Source: Spirochaeta sp. (GTDB lineage Bacteria > Spirochaetota > Spirochaetia > DSM-27196 > Alkalispirochaetaceae). Taken from it: a DNA stretch of 11,824 bases. The stretch's first letter is position 1; the number at the start of each line of letters is the position of its first letter. This document shows, one piece after another, positions 6,345 through 11,824 of this stretch. Both the position numbers and the translations under genes were made by a program. Below the pieces are notes generated by a model. It did no database searches. It was given only the letters and a program-made list of their open reading frames with translations, and was not told the origin of the DNA. Location: the NCBI GenBank assembly GCA_027859055.1, contig JAQIBO010000497.1, forward strand, positions 1 to 11,824, written 5' to 3'.

Positions 6345-7333
6345 CTGTATTCGGCGCGTATCTGACCTCGGCGCTCCTGCTTGTTGCCGTGTTTATGATC
6401 TTTTTCAAGCTGATTCGGATCGTTCCGGAACAGCAGGCGTGGGTTGTGGAACAGTTCGGCAAGTACCGCCGGACGATGGGTCCGGGATTTCACCTCGTCA
6501 TTCCGGTTGTACAGAAAGTGGCGTACAAGCAGCTCCTCAAAGAGGAGGTGATCGACGTCCCGCCGCAGGTGTGCATCACCCGGGACAACGTCCAGGTGAG
6601 CGTGGACGGCGTGTTGTACCTGCAGGTGATGGACTCCGAAAAGGCGAGTTACGGCATCGATAACTACCGCTTTGCCACGTCGCAACTGGCCCAGACCACG
6701 ATGCGCTCGGAGATCGGCAAGATCGAGCTTGACCGCAGTTTTTCCGAACGCGACGCGATTAACGACGCGATCGTCCGCGCCGTGGATGATGCCTCCGACC
6801 CGTGGGGGATCAAGGTGACCCGCTACGAGATCAAGGATATCACCCCCTCGGAGACGGTGATGATCGCGATGGAGCAGCAGGTCCGGGCGGAGCGGGAGAA
6901 GCGCGCCGAGATCCTCTCCAGCGAGGGGGTCCGGGAGGCGCGGATCAACTCCTCAAAGGGTGACCGGCAACAGTCGATCAACCTCTCCCAGGGAGAGCGA
7001 CAGAAGCGGATCAACGAGGCGGAGGGACGTGGCAGCGCCACGGAGATCATCGCCGAAGCGACCGCCGAGGGGCTCGCCGATGTCGCCCGGGCGATTCAAC
7101 ATCCAAAGGGACGCACCGCCGTGGCGATGCGCGTGGCCCAGCAGTTCATATCCGGGCTCGGGGAGATAATCCGCGAAAGCGAAACCGCCGTTCTTCCGGC
7201 GGAGCTTGCAAACCTGCGCGCGATGGTGGAATCGATAGGGCTGCGCCCCGGGGGCCGAACAGCTACCGCCACACAAGGCGACTCACCAACCCGGCAGCCA
7301 CCTGACGCACAGTCCGAAGGAGACACCCTATGA
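6341..7333 (+). CDS. SPFH/band-7 (QmcA/stomatin-like) protein, paralogue 1
   Basis: SPFH proteins oligomerise on the membrane and organise microdomains or enclose proteases; the partner here is presumably the upstream NfeD protein. The 330-residue product has an N-terminal membrane anchor (about 5-24), followed by the SPFH domain from IRIVPEQQAWVVEQFGKY (25-42) through DGVLYLQVMD and the QLAQTTMRSEIGKIELD block (115-131) to RYEIKDI (161-167). Then comes a helical coiled coil from 176. Its core is an 11-residue repeat: Gly196, 207, 218 and 229, and Ile202, 213 and 224, fall at exact 11-residue spacing, with Asn after each Ile. A helical segment with Ala-rich patches and a Pro/Thr/Gly-rich hydrophilic tail (303-330) end the protein. 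The start is fixed by AAGGAG and an ATGA overlap. The next gene is a paralogue. Confidence 0.94.
   Translation: MTVFGAYLTSALLLVAVFMIFFKLIRIVPEQQAWVVEQFGKYRRTMGPGFHLVIPVVQKVAYKQLLKEEVIDVPPQVCITRDNVQVSVDGVLYLQVMDSEKASYGIDNYRFATSQLAQTTMRSEIGKIELDRSFSERDAINDAIVRAVDDASDPWGIKVTRYEIKDITPSETVMIAMEQQVRAEREKRAEILSSEGVREARINSSKGDRQQSINLSQGERQKRINEAEGRGSATEIIAEATAEGLADVARAIQHPKGRTAVAMRVAQQFISGLGEIIRESETAVLPAELANLRAMVESIGLRPGGRTATATQGDSPTRQPPDAQSEGDTL
7317..7322 (+). promoter_or_regulatory. Shine-Dalgarno of second SPFH gene
   Basis: AAGGAG lies 7 nt before the ATG at 7330 and within the 3' end of the first SPFH gene. Confidence 0.75.
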
Positions 7334-8271
7334 ATCCGTTTCTCCCCTTACAGATCGTTCTGGGCCTGATCGGCGTTATCGTCGTGGTGGCGCTGTTTCG
7401 CAGTATTCGCATCGTGCCGGCCAAAACGGTGCTGGTGGTGGAACGTCTGGGAAAATACGCCACAACCCTGAGTGCGGGATTGCACCTCCTGGTGCCGTTT
7501 ATCGACCGCGTTGCCTATTCTCACAGCCAAAAAGAACAGGCGGTGGACGTTCCGACCCAACCGTGTTTTACCTGGGACAACGTAAAAGTCGATGTCGATG
7601 GGGTACTCTACTACCGGGTGACCGATCCCAAGAAAGCCAGCTATGGCATTAACGACGTCCGCTACGCGACGATTCAGCTTGCTCAGACGACGATGCGCTC
7701 GGTTATCGGAAAAATGGAGCTGGATAAGACGTTTGAAGAGCGTGACACGATCAACGCCTCTATCGTTCGCGAGGTGGACGCGGCCAGCGCTGAATGGGGG
7801 GTGGACGTTACCCGCTACGAGATTCAGAACATTAACGTCCCGCCGGATATTCTGCAGGCGATGGAGGCGCAACTCCGGGCGGAGCGGGACAAGCGCGCCC
7901 AGATCGCCCGCTCCCTTGGTGAAATGGAAAGCAAGATCAACTACTCCGTCGGTGAGATGGAGGAGTCGATCAACCGCTCCGAGGGAGAAAAGGAAAAGTG
8001 GATCAACGAGGCGGAGGGAAAGGCCGCGGAGATCCGAACTCTCGCGAAGGCAACTGCGGCGTCGCTGGAAAAACTCGCCGTTGCCCTGGAAACCGAGGGA
8101 GGAGACGAGGCGCTGTCACTGCAACTCACGGAACAGTACATCGGTGAGCTGCGCAGCCTTGCCCGCAGCGGTACCGAGGTGGTGCTGCCGATGGATCTCA
8201 GCGACCTGGATTCGATGCTGCAGAGCATTCGCGGTATTCTGCACCGCGCCGGAGCGGACACACCGATCTGA
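7330..8271 (+). CDS. SPFH/band-7 (QmcA/stomatin-like) protein, paralogue 2
   Basis: This is the second of two tandem SPFH genes, overlapping the first by 4 bp (ATGA). The 313-residue product has a stronger N-terminal membrane segment (about 6-24), then IRIVPAKTVLVVERLGKY (26-43), DGVLYYRVTDPKKASYGI (90-107), QLAQTTMRSVIGKMELD (116-132) and RYEIQNINVP (162-171), which line up with paralogue 1. The coiled coil holds the same 11-residue repeat in the same register: Gly197, 208, 219 and 230, and Ile203, 214 and 225, each Ile followed by Asn. At DNA level 20 identical bases are shared between 7008-7027 and 8000-8019. It lacks the Pro/Thr-rich tail of paralogue 1. HflK/HflC form mixed cages from two SPFH subunits, so a heteromer is a reasonable but untested idea here. 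Confidence 0.94.
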   Translation: MNPFLPLQIVLGLIGVIVVVALFRSIRIVPAKTVLVVERLGKYATTLSAGLHLLVPFIDRVAYSHSQKEQAVDVPTQPCFTWDNVKVDVDGVLYYRVTDPKKASYGINDVRYATIQLAQTTMRSVIGKMELDKTFEERDTINASIVREVDAASAEWGVDVTRYEIQNINVPPDILQAMEAQLRAERDKRAQIARSLGEMESKINYSVGEMEESINRSEGEKEKWINEAEGKAAEIRTLAKATAASLEKLAVALETEGGDEALSLQLTEQYIGELRSLARSGTEVVLPMDLSDLDSMLQSIRGILHRAGADTPI

Positions 8272-8308
8272 AATCGGTCACCTCCCGGGAGGATCACCCG
8301 GGGAGGTG
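8262..8308 (+). terminator. two GC-rich hairpins after the nfeD-SPFH unit, possible terminator
   Basis: A small hairpin, ACCGAT (8262-8267) with ATCGGT (8273-8278), spans the stop codon. The next one pairs CACCTCCC (8279-8286) with GGGAGGTG (8301-8308), extended by GGG/CCC with one bulged G. No T-tract follows, so intrinsic termination is doubtful; RNA stabilisation or rho-linked pausing are alternatives. CCTCCCGGGAGG (8281-8292) is also a perfect 12-bp palindrome. Confidence 0.4.
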
Positions 8309-8319
8309 TACGGGGAGTG

Positions 8320-8348
8320 TGTACATAACGCGGCGATCCCGGTACGCT
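8320..8348 (+). promoter_or_regulatory. weak promoter-like element of the pyrophosphatase gene
   Basis: TGTACA (8320-8325), a 17-nt spacer and TACGCT (8343-8348) lie just upstream of the ATG at 8359, which has no Shine-Dalgarno. The predicted transcript would have a leader of only a few bases. GGTAC (8341-8345) and GTACC (8354-8358) form an inverted repeat that abuts the start codon and could be an operator. Confidence 0.35.
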
Positions 8349-8358
8349 CTGCAGTACC

Positions 8359-9996
8359 ATGAACACCGTCTATGTCGCCGGCCACAAGAATCCAGACATG
8401 GATTGCACGTGTGCCGCGTACTGCTACGCCGCTCTTAAAAAACGAATCGATCCGGAAACAGTCTACACACCGGTCAGAACCGGTCCCCTGAACGCGCAAA
8501 TCCGGGACGTCTTTGAACTTGCCGGCGTTGATCCGCCGCGCCACGTGGATACGGTGGCGCCCACCGTGGAGATGGTTGCCAAGTACAGCCCGGTGGTACT
8601 CAAACCGGACGATCCCGTGCTTGAGGCGATTCGGGAGGTGGAAAACCAGACGATCTCGGCGATTCCGATCCTCGAGGCGGACGGAACGTTTGCCGGGGTT
8701 GTCGGCGTGAACGAGATAACCTCGTATATTCTTGCCCAGAACAAGGGCGCCCGACCGCTGTACACGTTCCTCGTCAAAAATTTCAGTACCGTGCTTCCCG
8801 GGCGCCTCCTGGAGGCGGGAGATATGGAACAGTTTGAGGCTCCAATCGTAACCGGCTCGATGCCGGATCACCGGTCGATCAGACTGATCGGGAAGCTTCC
8901 AACGCCGCCGCTCCTGGTGGTGGGTAACCGGCCGGAGATTTTGGAGCACGCGGTGGAATCGCAACTGCCGGCGGTGGTGATTACCGGCCTGGAGAAGGGT
9001 GAAAAGATCGCCGCGGATATGAGCGACTTTCGCGGTGCCGTCTTCCTGTCGAGCACCGACACCGCCGAAACGATCCGCATTCTCCGACTCAGCTCACCGA
9101 TCAGCACGATCATGGATCGTGACGTACCGCGGCTTGCCGCGGATACTACCTTTGAGCAGGCAAAAAATGTTCTTCTCAGCTCCAAATACCGCGGTCTGCC
9201 CGTGTTTCGCGACGACGCGTATATCGGGATGGTCAGTCGGCGATCCTTTATCGAGCGACCGCGACGCAAACTGATTCTGGTGGACCACAACGAGGTCTCT
9301 CAGGCGGTTGATGGTGCGGAGCAGTCGGAAATCCTCGAAATTGTGGATCACCACCGTCTGGCACCACCGTCGACGACGCACCCGATCGCGGTAACAACCC
9401 GGGCGGTAGGAAGCACGTGCACCCTGGTCTACGAGGAGTTTGCCGGACGCGGTCTCGGCGTGGATCCCGACGTGGCGATTCTCCTGCTTTCGGGAATTAT
9501 CTCCGACACGGTGAACCTCCAGTCCCCGACAACCACCGAACCGGATCGTCGTGCAATTTACCGGCTGGAGACGATCACCGGGATTTCCGCCAGCGAGCAA
9601 GCCAAACGGCTCTTTGCACAGCTCAACGCGCTGGAAAACCGGGAGCCCAAGGAGATCATCCTCGCCGACTACAAGCAGTACAACCACGAGGGCGTCGCAT
9701 TTGCGATCGGACAGGTGGAGGTTACCACCCTAGCCGATTCTGGCAACTACCGGACGCGCCTGGTGGACGCCCTGGAAAACGTCACCCGCGAAAAGGGGCT
9801 GCGCTGGTGCATGCTGATGGTAACCGACGTCATGAAGCGCAACAGCCTGTTGCTGACCTCCGGGTACGTCGATGCGGAACAGCTCCTGCCGTTTTCCCAC
9901 ATCGCCGATCAGACGTTTGATATGCCCGGGGTACTCTCGCGGAAAAAGCAGCTCCTGCCGGAGGTCATGCGCGTGTTGAGTGAGGTCGGTTCGTAA
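8359..9996 (+). CDS. ppaC: family II (Mn-dependent) inorganic pyrophosphatase with CBS-DRTGG-CBS regulatory insert
   Basis: It hydrolyses pyrophosphate to phosphate in the cytoplasm. The 545-residue product is a DHH-family PPase with its catalytic domain split by a regulatory insert. Residues 1-65 carry GHKNPDMD (H9, D13, D15 as metal ligands). A CBS domain spans about 68-130, a DRTGG domain about 155-245 (with SSTDTAETIRILRLSSPI, 231-248) and the second CBS about 248-300. The DHH domain resumes at LILVDHN (305-311, D309), then IVDHH (328-332) and SGIISDT (378-384). The DHHA2 domain (about 415-540) ends with the substrate-binding SRKKQLLPEVM (527-537). Characterised CBS-PPases are inhibited by AMP/ADP, and DRTGG-containing ones are activated by diadenosine polyphosphates. 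The same control is likely here by family. The ATG has no Shine-Dalgarno. The gene converges on marC over a short palindrome. Confidence 0.95.
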   Translation: MNTVYVAGHKNPDMDCTCAAYCYAALKKRIDPETVYTPVRTGPLNAQIRDVFELAGVDPPRHVDTVAPTVEMVAKYSPVVLKPDDPVLEAIREVENQTISAIPILEADGTFAGVVGVNEITSYILAQNKGARPLYTFLVKNFSTVLPGRLLEAGDMEQFEAPIVTGSMPDHRSIRLIGKLPTPPLLVVGNRPEILEHAVESQLPAVVITGLEKGEKIAADMSDFRGAVFLSSTDTAETIRILRLSSPISTIMDRDVPRLAADTTFEQAKNVLLSSKYRGLPVFRDDAYIGMVSRRSFIERPRRKLILVDHNEVSQAVDGAEQSEILEIVDHHRLAPPSTTHPIAVTTRAVGSTCTLVYEEFAGRGLGVDPDVAILLLSGIISDTVNLQSPTTTEPDRRAIYRLETITGISASEQAKRLFAQLNALENREPKEIILADYKQYNHEGVAFAIGQVEVTTLADSGNYRTRLVDALENVTREKGLRWCMLMVTDVMKRNSLLLTSGYVDAEQLLPFSHIADQTFDMPGVLSRKKQLLPEVMRVLSEVGS

Positions 9997-10001
9997 CGCA
10001 G

Positions 10002-10024
10002 CTGCGTACGATGGGCGTACGCAG
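10002..10024. terminator. 9-bp palindrome between convergent ppaC and marC, probable bidirectional terminator
   Basis: CTGCGTACG (10002-10010) and CGTACGCAG (10016-10024) form a perfect stem with loop ATGGG. It fills almost the whole 34-bp gap between the two stop codons, the usual place for a shared terminator. Neither side has a good T-tract, so efficiency is uncertain. Confidence 0.55.
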
Positions 10025-10030
10025 TAGCAA

Positions 10031-10636
10031 TTACGCGGCGAAGCCGGTGCTGACAAACATCTCGATCCCGGAAAGCAGCATCTGCACTGACATCGTGATG
10101 AGGATCATTCCCATCAGCCGCTCCAGCGCCGCCAGCCCTCGCCGCCCGAGAACGCGGCGCAGGAAGTCCGCGGACAGAAGCACCAGCGCCGCGGCAAGCC
10201 ACGCCACGACGAGGGCCACCATCCACTCACCGAGACGATCCGGCGCCTGGGTGGAAAAGAGAATCAGCGTGGCCATCGCCGACGGTCCGGCGATAAGCGG
10301 AATCGCGAGGGGTACGATGAGCGGTTCTTCCTCGCCGTCGGTCTCGCTATCGGCGGTACCGCTGCGACGCGGAAAGATCATCCGCAGGGCGATGAGAAAC
10401 AGAACGATGCCCCCACCGATGCTGAGCGCCGGCTGGGAGATGTTCATGCCCCGGAGGATGTACTTTCCGAAAAAGAGAAACGCCGAGAGGATTACCAGGG
10501 CGATCACCATCTCCCGCAGGATGATGGCGCGTCGCCGCCGCGGATCCACGTTGCCCAACACACCGAGAAAGACGGGAATATTGCCCAATGGATCGAGTAC
10601 CAGGAAGAGGGTGATCGCCGCACTGTAAATGCTCAT
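10031..10636 (-). CDS. MarC-family (UPF0056) inner-membrane protein, YhgN-like
   Basis: MarC-family proteins are six-helix membrane proteins of unproven function. The name comes from the mar locus, but a role in antibiotic resistance was not confirmed. The 201-residue product has typical length. Hydrophobic segments lie near 4-24, 42-62, 67-87, 107-128, 137-157 and 172-194. The family block LDPLGNIPVFLGVL (14-27) sits in the first helix pair, and its repeat-like counterpart PLAIPLIAGPSAMATLILFS (109-128) opens the second half. An acidic cytosolic-type loop (90-105, with GTADSETDGEEEP) joins the halves. The start at 10636 is supported by AAAGGA (10646-10651), 9 nt upstream. It lies 48 bp downstream of the NagZ-like gene on the same strand, so cotranscription is likely. 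The family call is firm; the substrate, if any, is unknown. Confidence 0.92.
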   Translation of the reverse strand: MSIYSAAITLFLVLDPLGNIPVFLGVLGNVDPRRRRAIILREMVIALVILSAFLFFGKYILRGMNISQPALSIGGGIVLFLIALRMIFPRRSGTADSETDGEEEPLIVPLAIPLIAGPSAMATLILFSTQAPDRLGEWMVALVVAWLAAALVLLSADFLRRVLGRRGLAALERLMGMILITMSVQMLLSGIEMFVSTGFAA

Positions 10637-10645
10637 ACCGTTGCG

Positions 10646-10651
10646 TCCTTT
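10646..10651 (-). promoter_or_regulatory. Shine-Dalgarno of the MarC-family gene
   Basis: AAAGGA on the minus strand lies 9 nt before the ATG at 10636. I see no clear promoter in the 48-bp gap, so the gene probably depends on transcription from the NagZ-like gene. Confidence 0.55.
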
Positions 10652-10684
10652 GGTGGTGCCGCCGGGGTAACTACTCCGACGTCG

Positions 10685-11824
10685 CTACCGGAGGAGTCCA
10701 TACTGTTCTTTGAGCTGGAGTACCCGGAACGCGCCGCGTTCGATATCCGTTTTCTGGATTCTTCCGTCCGCGATCAGCTGTTCTACCCGCTCAAGGATTT
10801 CGGTGAAGTCGTAGCGATCGTGCAACAGGATCAGGTCCACGTCAAGGCGCAGGGCCCGCTCCAGAACGAGGTCGATCTCGTAGTTGTCGGCGAGGGCGCC
10901 CATGGAGAGTCCGTCGGATACGACAACGCCCTCGTAACCCATCTCGGTGCGCAGGATATCCTGCAGAAAGACCTCGGAAATGGTGACGGGGTAGTCCGGA
11001 TCGATGCCGGGGAAGAGGATGTGGGCGGTCATGATCGCGGGAACGCCGGCGTCCACTGCGCTCTGAAACGGGAAGAGGTCGCGACGACGGAGATCTTCCA
11101 GGGTCATGTCGACGATTGGCAGGCGTCCGTGACTGTCAACGCGGGTAACGCCATGGCCGGGAAAGTGTTTTACCGTGGGGATGACCCCGGCGGTGGTGAG
11201 ACCCTCTATGTACGCCGTGGCCAGGGTAGCGACGACGGCGGGGTCGTTACCCCATGACCGGTCACCGATAATGCTTCTGTCCGGACGGTCGGTCAGGTCG
11301 AGAACGGGGGCGAAGTTGATGTTGACGCCCATGGTTGCCAGGTCGTGGCCGGTGATGTACGCCACGCTGCGGAGGTACTCTGTTTCCGGCTGAGGCACTC
11401 CCTGCGCGGAGTTCCGCGCCTGCGCCTGGGCGGCGACGCGCGCGGCGGAGGGAAAGCGCGCGAGCTGGGAGAAGCGGTACGCCGCCACGCGCCCCCCCTC
11501 CTGGTCGGCGGCGATCAGGAAGTTGCCGCCGAGGGGGTTGAACCGGGCGAATTCCTGAAGTTTCGCGGTGAGGGCGCGGAGGCTTTCCGCGTCGGTGAAG
11601 TTCCACGGGTAGACGATCATACCCGCCGGGGCGCCGTTCTTGAGAAGTGCGGCGTAGTCCCGGCTTGCACCTTCGTCGTCCTCGCCGCGGCCGCTTCCGT
11701 CGGAACCAAAACCGCGGGGGACGTAAATCATGAAGCGCTGGCCGATCTGCTCCCGCAGGGACATCGCGGCGAGGCGCTCCTCCGCGTTCATACGTTGGGG
11801 GGCTTCGGCTCCGCCGTCCGGAGG
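10685..11824 (-). CDS. glycoside hydrolase family 3, NagZ-like beta-N-acetylhexosaminidase (5' end probably outside window)
   Basis: NagZ-type GH3 enzymes remove N-acetylglucosamine from muropeptides or related glycans. Counting from an ATG at 11791 there are 368 residues. That ATG has no Shine-Dalgarno, and the frame stays open to the right edge with a Pro/Gly/Ala/Glu-rich stretch of 11 codons that looks like a linker. A longer protein with a signal or lipoprotein peptide is therefore likely. Motifs (ATG numbering) are MSLREQIGQRFM (10-21), ADQEGGRV (95-102), NFAPVLDL (159-166), RSWGND (178-183), KHFPGHG (208-214) with the D219-S-H221 acid/base dyad, and VVSDGLSMGAL (290-300) with nucleophile D293. 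The nucleophile is followed by Gly where SDD is usual. Residues 27-45 are a polar, Gly/Asp-rich insert. The stop is TAG, and marC follows 48 bp downstream. Confidence 0.9.
   Translation of the reverse strand, partial: PPDGGAEAPQRMNAEERLAAMSLREQIGQRFMIYVPRGFGSDGSGRGEDDEGASRDYAALLKNGAPAGMIVYPWNFTDAESLRALTAKLQEFARFNPLGGNFLIAADQEGGRVAAYRFSQLARFPSAARVAAQAQARNSAQGVPQPETEYLRSVAYITGHDLATMGVNINFAPVLDLTDRPDRSIIGDRSWGNDPAVVATLATAYIEGLTTAGVIPTVKHFPGHGVTRVDSHGRLPIVDMTLEDLRRRDLFPFQSAVDAGVPAIMTAHILFPGIDPDYPVTISEVFLQDILRTEMGYEGVVVSDGLSMGALADNYEIDLVLERALRLDVDLILLHDRYDFTEILERVEQLIADGRIQKTDIERGAFRVLQLKEQYGLLR

Noticed and set aside
6900..8030. Repeated segments in the SPFH genes as a possible DNA tandem repeat
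   Set aside because: The periodicity is 11 residues at protein level with diverged codons; it is the coiled-coil pattern of this family and not a mobile or satellite repeat.
7941..8366. Minus-strand frame across the end of the second SPFH gene and the gap before ppaC
   Set aside because: It is an antisense shadow with Ser/Arg-rich composition, no homology and no RBS.
1..11824. tRNA/rRNA genes, CRISPR arrays, IS elements, prophage, defence or toxin-antitoxin genes
   Set aside because: No cloverleaf-like sequence, repeat-spacer pattern, transposase or integrase motif, or small overlapping toxin-antitoxin pair was found. The window is almost fully occupied by recognisable housekeeping families.

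Overview
The window is a compact, GC-rich bacterial chromosomal segment. It holds ten protein-coding genes, two of them cut by the window edges, and every intergenic gap is under 90 bp. I see no tRNA, rRNA, CRISPR array, transposase, integrase or phage gene. The gene content (family II pyrophosphatase with CBS and DRTGG regulatory domains, a NadR-like NMN adenylyltransferase, an NfeD gene with two SPFH genes, DUF92) would suit a free-living spirochaete-like bacterium. That assignment is a low-confidence guess from gene content, because no phylogenetic marker is present.

Layout. (1) At the left edge is the 3' end of a DUF92 membrane-protein gene on the + strand. (2) It converges on a three-gene minus-strand operon transcribed from about 4970 down to 285: ROK-family sugar kinase, then Ppx/GppA exopolyphosphatase, then polyphosphate kinase ppk1. 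The ROK and ppx genes are 7 bp apart, and ppx and ppk overlap by 4 bp (ATGA). (3) Divergent from the ROK gene, and sharing a short palindromic promoter region with it, is a + strand NadR-type NMN adenylyltransferase whose C-terminal kinase-like domain has lost its P-loop. (4) Next comes a tightly coupled + strand unit of nfeD and two paralogous SPFH/band-7 (QmcA/stomatin-like) genes, both junctions being ATGA overlaps. (5) A + strand CBS-DRTGG family II inorganic pyrophosphatase follows. (6) Converging on it from the right is a minus-strand pair, a GH3 beta-N-acetylhexosaminidase-like gene (NagZ type, 5' end probably outside the window) and a MarC-family membrane protein.

How the genes relate. 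Several act on phosphoanhydrides. PPK1 makes polyphosphate, PPX degrades it, the NMN adenylyltransferase releases pyrophosphate while making NAD, and the CBS-PPase hydrolyses pyrophosphate under probable adenine-nucleotide control. The ROK kinase heads the polyphosphate operon and links it to sugar phosphorylation. The NfeD and SPFH genes are a separate membrane-organisation module, and NagZ-like/MarC a small envelope-related pair.

The + strand transcription units starting with nadM-like, nfeD and ppaC lack a Shine-Dalgarno sequence and have promoter-like hexamers 6-11 nt before the start codon. The internal genes of operons have clear Shine-Dalgarno sequences. This suggests leaderless or nearly leaderless mRNAs. 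Nothing here looks like a wholly new system. The best leads are the degenerate NadR-like protein, the ROK-ppx-ppk operon, the paired SPFH proteins with in-register 11-residue repeats, and the leaderless-type starts.
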